In this document: piece after piece, positions 56,131-64,000 of the stretch
Layout: every line of letters starts with the position of its first letter
How positions within the stretch are numbered: position 1 is the first letter of the stretch
DNA from: Tribonema minus
Lineage: Eukaryota > Sar > Xanthophyceae > Tribonematales > Tribonemataceae
DNA: 64,000 bases
Direction: 5' to 3'
Assembly: GCA_017506865.1 (NCBI GenBank)
Contig: JAFCMP010000020.1
Coordinates: 310,001 to 374,000, forward strand
The notes under the pieces: model-generated
What the model was told of the DNA's origin: nothing
The model's database searches: none
What the model saw: the letters and a program-made list of their open reading frames with translations, nothing else
Made by a program: the position numbers and the translations under genes

Positions 56131-57089
56131 ACTTCAAATTTGTCAAGTACGTTTTTTTTGCACAATTTGCTGTCGATAAATTCTTGTCAAGTACGTGCTT
56201 CAACTTCATCAAGTTCAGTGTTTGCTGTCTTGCCTCGACCGTAAAAGTATAGATGCTATATATTTTGGTCCATTTCTCGCCTGCTGCAATATACTCAAAA
56301 ACGCCCCTATGTCTAGTAGGATATATCTTGAGTGTCTTGACTTGAAGTGACGCAGTAGTACGAAGAGATCTACAATGGCGAATGCCGTCTGAATTAGCGC
56401 CTCACTCTCCGCGTCGGCCTCATCCGCCCTCTCTACTTCGCTACCTGGGATGATTACATGACACATGCGGGGGGGGGAACTCCAAAGTTCATGACCACTT
56501 GCACACTTCTGTATGCGACTGCTTCATATTCTGCAAATTCTTTAAGTGTGGTGACGTAATGCATCTCCACTGTGCTATTGTAGCAGGACTAGGGCTCTTC
56601 TGCGCATGACACTGTAGCATTTGCATACTGTAAACAGCTCTGACCACTGCAACGAAGTTGTGCGCGCCAGCGCAAGAGAAGTTGTCGAGCTTTTGGCCGG
56701 TTTTCAAATAGCGTGCATGCGGTTGCTGCCTGTCGTGAATTCAGCAGCTCTTGAGCACCAGCCAATAATGAGCAACGCTGTTGCGGTACACAATGTATAT
56801 GAGTGCCGCAATGGTACAAGCACACATATCAACGCGAGCGCATGGTCACAAAGGCAAACAAGGCGAGAGACAGAGTTGGCTCACAAACTACAAGTGGTGT
56901 CATGGTACAAGGACACAAAGGAGTATGCTTGGCAACTTGAAAGTTCGCTGCATTACCTGGCTACTGGGGCTACTGTTCCGCCCTCATTGTGGCAGAGTTA
57001 CCGCACGTGCCAATTGATGCACATGCGTTTACAAGCACCAAGAATCTGCGCGCTGTCCTCATTTACTGTTGAGTGTGTGACTATGTAGG
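56131..57089. other. Intergenic, no gene recognised
   Basis: This is AT-rich spacer with a short G run (about 56469). No coding evidence was found. Confidence 0.5.
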
Positions 57090-57399
57090 CTACGACTGCA
57101 TAGTGCGCGCCCGCTTGAGGGCGCGCGGGCGGCTCGCCGGCGCCCTCTCTGTGCGCCACTCTACCCCATACGCAGCGCAGATCAGCTTCCTCAGGCCGAG
57201 CTGGTGCACCTCCGCCTCCGCAAAGTCCGCCGCCGTGACATGCCTCAGCCAGTGCACCTCCTCCACATAGCCGCCCAGCAGCGCCCACAGCGCCTCTGTG
57301 AACTCGTCGCTGCGCGCGTCCGTCATGCCGGGATTGAGAGACGCCGCCAGTTCTGCCGGAGTGTTCGGCAATGAGGCTACCTCTACCGTTGAGGCAGGT

Positions 57400-57434
<35 letters not shown>

Positions 57435-57948
57435 TGCTGCTGCTGCTGGTGTTGGCACTGGCGCATTTGGCGCAAGTGGCACCCCAGCCGCCGATGGCAG
57501 CGGCTCAAGGGCGCCAGTCCGCAGCTGCTCCGCCGCTTCCGCCACGAGCCGCGCCGGTATGCCCCACAGCAGGCGGTCGCCATCTTTATTGCTCAGCAGC
57601 TCAATGTTGTTGGCGGTGAGGAGCGCTGCCGTCTTGCACGTGTCAAAGGCCTCGCGGCGCAGCGCCGCCGCGACATCGCTGACCACCGTGCGCGCCGCAG
57701 AGACGTGCAGCGCTGGGGCCAGCCACTGCTCCAGGTCGAACTGCACGAAGCCCTCGCCGCTGCTGCCGCCGCCTTCGCTGACCGCTTTGACGCTTGCGGC
57801 TGCTGTTGACGTTGAAGCTGTTGAAGCAGCAGCCGAGCTGGCACTGGATGCCTTGAGCGCACACTCCAGTGCCGGCGCTACAGCCGCAGGAGCAGCGGCA
57901 TGGCCTTCTGTTGGGTTGACTGTCGACTGAGTGGCTACTGGTGCACCA

Positions 57949-57980
<32 letters not shown>

Positions 57981-60900
57981 GGCGGCAGCAGCAGCAGCAG
58001 CAGCAGCACCACAACCGGTAGCAAAGGCGGACCCTGCATCCTGCTCTGCCGCCACCTCTGGTGCTGAGTCACTGCCCACGCTCGATGCCAGCACGCTCGC
58101 AGCCCCTCCATGCTGGCGCTGTTGAGATTCTGCTGCTGCGCCTGATGTTGCCGCTGCGTGCGCTGCTTCTATCGCATGCTGCGACGGCGCAGGCATGCCC
58201 GCAAGCGGCGCGCTGCCATGGCTGCTGCCACTGCTGCTGTCGCTGCTGGTGCGCTGGCGGCTTGAAGCTGCTGCAGAATGCATGGCCGCATTGTTGTCTT
58301 CTGGGCGGAGCCGCTTGCGGGATTCCGTGTCATGGCTCAGCGAGAGAGACCCAACGCCCTCCCCTGCCTGCTGACCTGGATCGGCAGTTGCTAGCGTCGT
58401 GCTGGCAAGCACTGCTGCCACCGGAGCATCCGCTGTGGCTGCTGATGTGGGAGCTGGCAAGGCGGCCCGCATCGTGCTTGTAGCGGGCGCTGACGTCCCT
58501 GGCTGTGCCACTGCCGCCTGCATCGCTGGCACCACCACTGAAGGCATCCCTGCCACAAGAGATTCTGACTCAGGTGCATCAGAGTGCGAAAAGGCATCCG
58601 CGCGTGCGGCAGCCAACCAGGGCACAGCTGTCCCATGGCCAGCCGTACTTGCGATTGGGCTTGCCGCTCTGGCCGGCGCAGTGGTAGTGGCCATAGCTGC
58701 AGACACCGCTGCTGCCTGCGTGCGTACCGGCTGTGCTGGTGCTGTTGACGCTGACTGCGCGCTAGCTTGCTGTACTGCTGCCGTCGCCGCCGCCTGTGCG
58801 CTCACCCACTGCGCTGCCGCTGCCGCAGTTGCGCTCGCTTGCCGATCTGTTGTCACCGCTGCCGCCGGCGGTATCTGCTGCGCAGCAGCTGCCGCCGTTG
58901 GCTGCACACGTGCCCGCCGCGCTGCTGCTACTGTTGCCGCAAGTTGCACACTTGCTTGCTGTGCTGCTGGCGCCACTGCCGGCAGCGCGCTAGCTTGCTG
59001 TGCTGCTGCTGCCACCGCCGCCCATTGTGTGCTCGCCCGCTGCACTGCCGCTGCTGCGGCCGGAAGCATGCTTGCTTGCCGTGCTGTTGTCACCGCTGCC
59101 GGCGGCGGTGCCTGCTGCGCAGCGGCTGCCAACGTTGCGGGTTGCACACTTGCTTGCTGCACTGCTGGCGCCACCGCTGGCAGCGCGCTAGCTTGCTGTG
59201 CTGCTGCTGCCGCCGCCACTGGCTGTGCGCGCACTTGCTGCACTGCCGCTGCCATGGCCGGAAGCGCGCTCGCCTGATGTGATGTCGTCACTGCCGCCGC
59301 CGCCGGCGGCTGTGCCCACTGCAATGTTGCTGCCGCCGCTGGCTGCATGTTTGCCCCCTGCGCTGCTGCCGCCGCCACGGGTTGCACACTTGCTCCCTGC
59401 GTTGCTGGACCAGGTGCAGCCGCTGGCAGCGTGCTTGCTGGCAGGCCTGCTGGCACCGCTGCTGGTGGAAGCTTGGGGATGGATTCCACTTGCTGCTGTG
59501 CTGCTGCCGCGGCTGGCTGCACGCGTGTTGGCTGTGATACTGCTGCCGCCGCTGGCAGCCCGCCCAGTTGCGGTGTTGCTGTTGCCGCCGTCATATGCCG
59601 GATTGCTGATGACGTTGTTGGCTGCGCACCGTTTTGCCGCGCTGCTGCCAGTGTTGGCGCCATACCTTCGCCCGTGGGCTGCTTTACTTCCGCTGGCAGA
59701 GCTGTGCGCTGCACTGCCACGACTGCTGGTGTTGGCGCATCTGCCCGCTGCGCTGCTGTCACCGGTGCTTGCTGCATGCCTGGTCGCTGCGCTGCTGAAA
59801 CTGCAACTGGCTGTACACCAGATTTCTGTACTGCTGCAGCCAACTGTGCTTGTTGCACTGCGGCCGCCGTTGCTGGAGCCACATGTGGCTGTTGCTGAGC
59901 TCCGATGAATGCTGGCTGCGCATTCGCGTGCTGCCCTGTTGTCGCCAGGCTTGGCAAGCATCGATCACAAGTCCACGGCTGCCTGCCTACTTTGCGCGCA
60001 AGCCCCTCTGGACTGAGACAGTTGTTGTGAAAGGAGTGTTTACACGAAGCGCAGGCAACACGGCCGCTGCGTTTCTTTTTTTTTGTGAAGCAGCCGCACA
60101 CAGCGCATGGCGGCACCACAGCGGCAACTGGGGCTGACGGCGACTGCTGGCCCACTGCTGCTGAGCGTTGAGGTGATGACGCAACTGCTGCTGCTGTTGC
60201 TGCTGCAGCCGCTGCCGCTGTGGGACACTGGGGCGCTGCCTCTAGCGCAGCAGTGCAGCGTGCAGCTGGTAGTGCCGCTGCTGCAGGTGGTGTTGTTGCT
60301 GCTGCTGTTGGTGCTGCTGATGATGTTGGTGGCAGTGCTGATACTGCAGCAGATGATGCCGATGCAGGATCTGGCGGTGGTGCTGGTGATGGTGATGCTG
60401 TTTTTGCTTGCGCTGCCTGTGTTGGCGGCACTTGGGGCAGTGCTGGTGCTGGTGTTGGTGGCAGCGATGCCGGCGTTGCTGTCGGCGCTGGTGCTAGCGC
60501 AGCGGCTGCAGATTTTGCTGCCACCGCACCAACATCAGGGACTGCACGGCTCGCACCCGGTGTCGCCTGCGCCCTTGGACCTGCTGAACGTGGCTGCCAC
60601 AGACTCTGAGCTGAGCCTGTTGCCACTGCTGGTGCTGCAGGCATTGCCGCCGCCGCCGCCGCCGATGTTGTTGTTGGTGGTGCAGCAGCAGCTGCTGGCG
60701 GTGGTGGTAGTGGTGGTGCTACTACTGCTGCTGTTGCTGCTGGTGAAGTCTGCATTGATGCTGCGGATGTTTGTGGTGAAGGTGCTGTTGCCCCAGCAGT
60801 CGCAGTGTTGCTTGCTACCACCGCAGAAGGGCAAGGTTGTGACGCCACAAACGTGTTGCGTGAAGCAGCAGCATATGCGCGTGCTGCCTCCATAGCTGAA

Positions 60901-61268
60901 ACCCAGCGGCAGCGTACTTGTGCAGCATCGGAAGCAGCCGCCGCAGAGATGGTCTCTGAGATGGCGGCCGCCTTTGATGCAGCAGCCTGCACTCCTGCTT
61001 CTGCAGCAGCTGCTGCTGCTGCTCCTGATGTTGACAACGGCAATGCTGCTGCTGCTGCTGATGATGACAGAAATGCTTTGGAAGCAGCCGGCGATGCAGC
61101 GGCACGCACTTGAGCTGCTGCTGCTCCTGATCTTGACAAAGGCAATGCTGCTGCTGCTGCTGATGATGATGATGGTGATGATAACGGTGGTGCTATGGAA
61201 GCCACCGCTGACGCGGCGGCGCACACTCCTGCTGCTGCTGCTCCTGATGTTGACGACGGCAATGCTGC

Positions 61269-61300
<32 letters not shown>

Positions 61301-64000
61301 GTGCTGGTGCTGGTGCTGGTGGTGGTGGTGGTGGTGCTGACGACAGCAGTGCTTGCGCCGGCGGCGGCCATGTTACTGCCGCTTCACTGGATTTCGGCAC
61401 CGGTGATGGTGCTGCCATTGCTGCTTGCGCCTTCGCCGGGCGCAGCTGATCGGCGACGGCAGGAGTAGCTGCAGACGTTGTGACAGCAGCTGCTGCGGCT
61501 GCGGCAAATTTGCTGAGGCTGATTTGGTGTGCGGCTGGTGTGGCGATTGGTGTCGCCAGAGCTGCGCGCGCTCCTGGCATTCCAGGACCTGCTGCAAGTG
61601 CATGGGGCGGCAATGGTGCGGTGACCTCTGTGGGTGCAGCAGATGCTGCCGCTGCCGCCGCTGCTGCTGCTGCTGCTGCTGCTGCTTGCGCTGGCAATGG
61701 TGGTGGTGCCGGTACTGCTGCTAGTGCTGGCACTGGTGATGATGGCAGCGCTGCTGCCGCTGCTGGTGCTGCTGTCCGCATTGACAATGCGGGTGTAGCT
61801 GGCGTCTTATTGATAGGTGACGACAAGGCGCATGTCCGTGCTGCTTGGGCCTCGGCAGCTGCCCCTGCACCTGCCGCCAAACCTGCGGCTGACCGTGCAG
61901 CGTCTGCTGCTGAAGCTGCTGCTGTCGACGCCGCCAAAGCTGCTGCTGCTGCCGACGCCGCCGCCGCAGCAGCTGCTGCTGCCGATGGAGTTCGAACAAG
62001 CTTCAACTTCCCCCTTGAAGAAACCGGAAATGGCGCAGCTTTTGTTGCCGCCGCAACGCCAGACTTGTCGGGGTGTACGATGATCATGCGGCTGGTGGAG
62101 AGCGCTGCTGGTGCCGACACTGGCGTAGCTATTCCTGCCGGCGTTTGCTGCGCGTTCCTGTGCCGCAGGCGCGCTTGCCTGCAGCAGCGCTGCGCCACTG
62201 CGTGTGGCGACGCCGGCAGTCCTGGCATGTTTGCCAGGCTCCCTGTCTTGCAGGGCAGCGGCAGAGCTCGACCTTCTGGTGCCGACGCTGTCGAACGTGC
62301 TGAGCATCGGGGCGGGAACGGCAGCATCGCCACGCGCCGTGCCCACTGGGTGCATCCACGCCTGGCTCGCCCAGTTGGCGCGCGCGAAAGCGTGCACCTG
62401 CGACACGCTGTTGAAGTAGTGCAAGTCGAGCACATGCTGCGCGCTCGGGACGAACACGCCATTCTTCTCGCAGAACGGCATGCCCGGGCGGCAGTAGCAG
62501 ACGCCGCCGCACTTGCCTCTAAGGGTCGTGCTGAACCAGCCGCAGGGCTCCAGGTGCCGCGCCCACAGATGGCCAAACCTCTCCGGCGGGCCCTCTGCCG
62601 CCGCCGCTCGCAGCGCTGCGCCGCCGCCAGAGCCACGGCCACGACCGCGGCCTGACCCGCGGCCAGGGCCTCGGCCAGCGCCGCGGCCAGCGCCGCCACG
62701 ACCGGAGTCACCGCCTGCACCGCTGGCGCCGCCGCTGCCGCCGCTGCCGCCGCCGCCGCTGCGGTCACCACCGCCTCCGCCATTGCTGCCGCCACTGCCG
62801 GCGCTGCTGCCGCCGCCGCCGTTGCTGCTGCCGCCGCCGTTGCTGCCGCCGCCGCCGCCGCCGCTGCTGCTGCCGCTGCCGGCGCCACTGCTGCTGCCGC
62901 CGCCGCCGCTGCTACTGCCGCTGCCGGCACTGTTAGCGCCACTGCCGCTATCAGCACTGCCGCCGGTGCTGGCGCCATTGCCGCAGCTGCGCGAGCCACT
63001 GCTGCAGCCATAGCGATCACCAGCACAGCTCTTGACCACGACGGCCAGCCGCGCTTGCTTTGGCGCCGACGCTTCCGCTACTGCTGCTGCTGCTGCTGCC
63101 GCTGCTGCCATAGCTGCTGTCGCAGGTGTGCTCGTTGCCGCCGTGGAGTGGGAATTGCATGCCGAATCGGCGATCGCGCCATCTTCCTCTCTGGCGGAGG
63201 TGCCAGCTGCAGCGGCATCATGCACTGAGCCGCGCACAGCAGTTGCTTCCCGTGCGCCCCGGCCTGCAAACGCCTTGACCATCGGAGACACGCCGTCAGG
63301 TGCTGCTGTCACTGCCGGCACGTGTTGCGGTGTCTTGGCGTGCTGCGATGAAACGCCAGACGCAGCGACAGCGCATGTGACTGCACGGTCTGCTGCTGCC
63401 GCCGCACCTACTTCCTCGCAGCATGCGGCTGCAGGCGACTGAGCTGTCACTGCTGCTGCCGCATAAGGCGCTGCTCCTGGCTGGTCAACGGATGGCGGCG
63501 GAGGCAGCAGTGGCGCAGCAGCAGCAGCAGCAGCAGCAGTGGACGGCTGCTCCTCCGCTAGCAGCCCTGGAGGACAGGGCTTGCCCTGCTCTCCGGCCTC
63601 CTGCCGCGGCGACCGTGGCTGCCGCCGCTGCTGCTTCCGCTGCTGCTGCTGCTCCTGCTGCTGCTGCTGCTCCTGCTGCTGCTGCGGCTGCTTTTGCTCC
63701 TGCTGCTGCTGCTCCAGCTGCTGCGCCGCTGCCGCCAGCTCCTCCTCGTCGACCTCAAAGATCTCCACGTCCGACTCCTCAGGCGCAGCGCCCCCGCCGC
63801 TCGCCCCGCCGGCGCCGCCGCCTTCGTCATGTCGACTGCTCAGCACGCCATCGCCGTCGAGCGCCGCGTCGGGCGGCGGCGGCAGGCCGATGCTCCTCAG
63901 CCACTCGGCGTGCGAGCCGAGCATGCGCCGCCCGCCCGTGCGCGCCCACAGCAGGCGCGTGATGGCGCCGCGGTACCTGTCGTCACCGTTGAGGTACGTG
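57090..64000 (-). CDS. Large Ala/Gln-rich PHD-finger protein, partial at the right window edge
   Basis: The gene enters from the right in one frame (64000 to about 62.0 kb): GAITRLLWARTGGRRM, then AEWLRSIGLPPPP, an acidic block (SDVEIFEVDEEEL), a Gln tract, a Ser/Gly tract and a small domain (HLEPCGWFSTTL, then VCYCRPGMPFCEKNGVFVP). It continues in another frame from about 62.1 kb (SRMIIVHPDKSG) to the stop at 57090, about 1600 mostly Ala-rich codons, so one intron lies near 62.1-62.3 kb. A PHD finger lies at about 60110-59950 (CAVCGCF, CASCKHSFHNNC and WTCDRC), implying histone-tail binding. The end has WGIPARLVAEAAEQL, LNPGMTDARSDEFTEALWAL and a basic SRPRALKRARTMQS tail, as in the 48-50 kb paralog. 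Nuclear or chromatin function is inferred from the PHD and basic patches only. Confidence 0.75.

Noticed and set aside
57931-63442. Many long plus-strand frames rich in Ala, Cys, Leu or Arg
   Set aside because: They mirror the triplet-repeat coding strand of the PHD gene on minus. They have no domains, and their composition is fully explained by GCN/GCT repeats.

Overview
This window is nuclear DNA from a eukaryote. Its genes are split by many GT-AG introns of 0.2-3 kb, several proteins are very rich in Ala, Gly, Ser or Gln, and there is a large MULE DNA transposon and a non-LTR retrotransposon remnant. The gene set (a secreted EGF-like protein of the CPNxCSGHGxC type common in algae, a PRL phosphatase, an LRR protein and a PHD protein) fits an alga. 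I favour a photosynthetic stramenopile (ochrophyte), but this is inference from protein style, not from a marker gene.

Layout. 1-12.3 kb: a divergent pair, an acyl-protein thioesterase (minus) and an eight-exon secreted EGF-like protein of 463 aa (plus), with only 135 bp between the two first exons. 13.7-15.8 kb: an Mpv17/PMP22 membrane protein and an LRR protein, head to head, whose outermost ATGs share one CATG. 17.6-18.8 kb: a PRL-type tyrosine phosphatase with a CaaX end and a poly-Gly insert, followed by truncated tandem copies of its first exon. 21.4-25.6 kb: a three-exon Ala-rich coiled-coil protein. 26.3-38 kb: a nested inverted-repeat structure holding an apparently intact MULE transposon. 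Its seven-exon transposase (about 1188 aa) carries a FAR1-like zinc region, a complete DDE triad, a SWIM finger and, unusually, a PDZ-like domain. Between the left terminal repeat and the transposase lies a frameshifted fragment of a choline/ethanolamine kinase gene, which looks captured. 38.6-46.7 kb: a nine-exon zinc alcohol dehydrogenase of 343 aa. 48.3-64 kb: two paralogous low-complexity nuclear-looking proteins (one with a PHD finger), separated by a small unknown gene and a 5'-truncated non-LTR retrotransposon ORF with an R2-like carboxy-terminal nuclease region.

The most striking pattern not explained by ordinary annotation is 'exon echoing'. In three unrelated genes (EGF-like, PRL, alcohol dehydrogenase) the flanking introns or upstream DNA hold two to six truncated tandem copies of the neighbouring exon edge. 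Most of these copies include the splice donor or acceptor. Reading frames and splice phases were worked out by eye; every intron given for the EGF-like, PRL, Ala-rich, MULE and ADH genes is phase-consistent.
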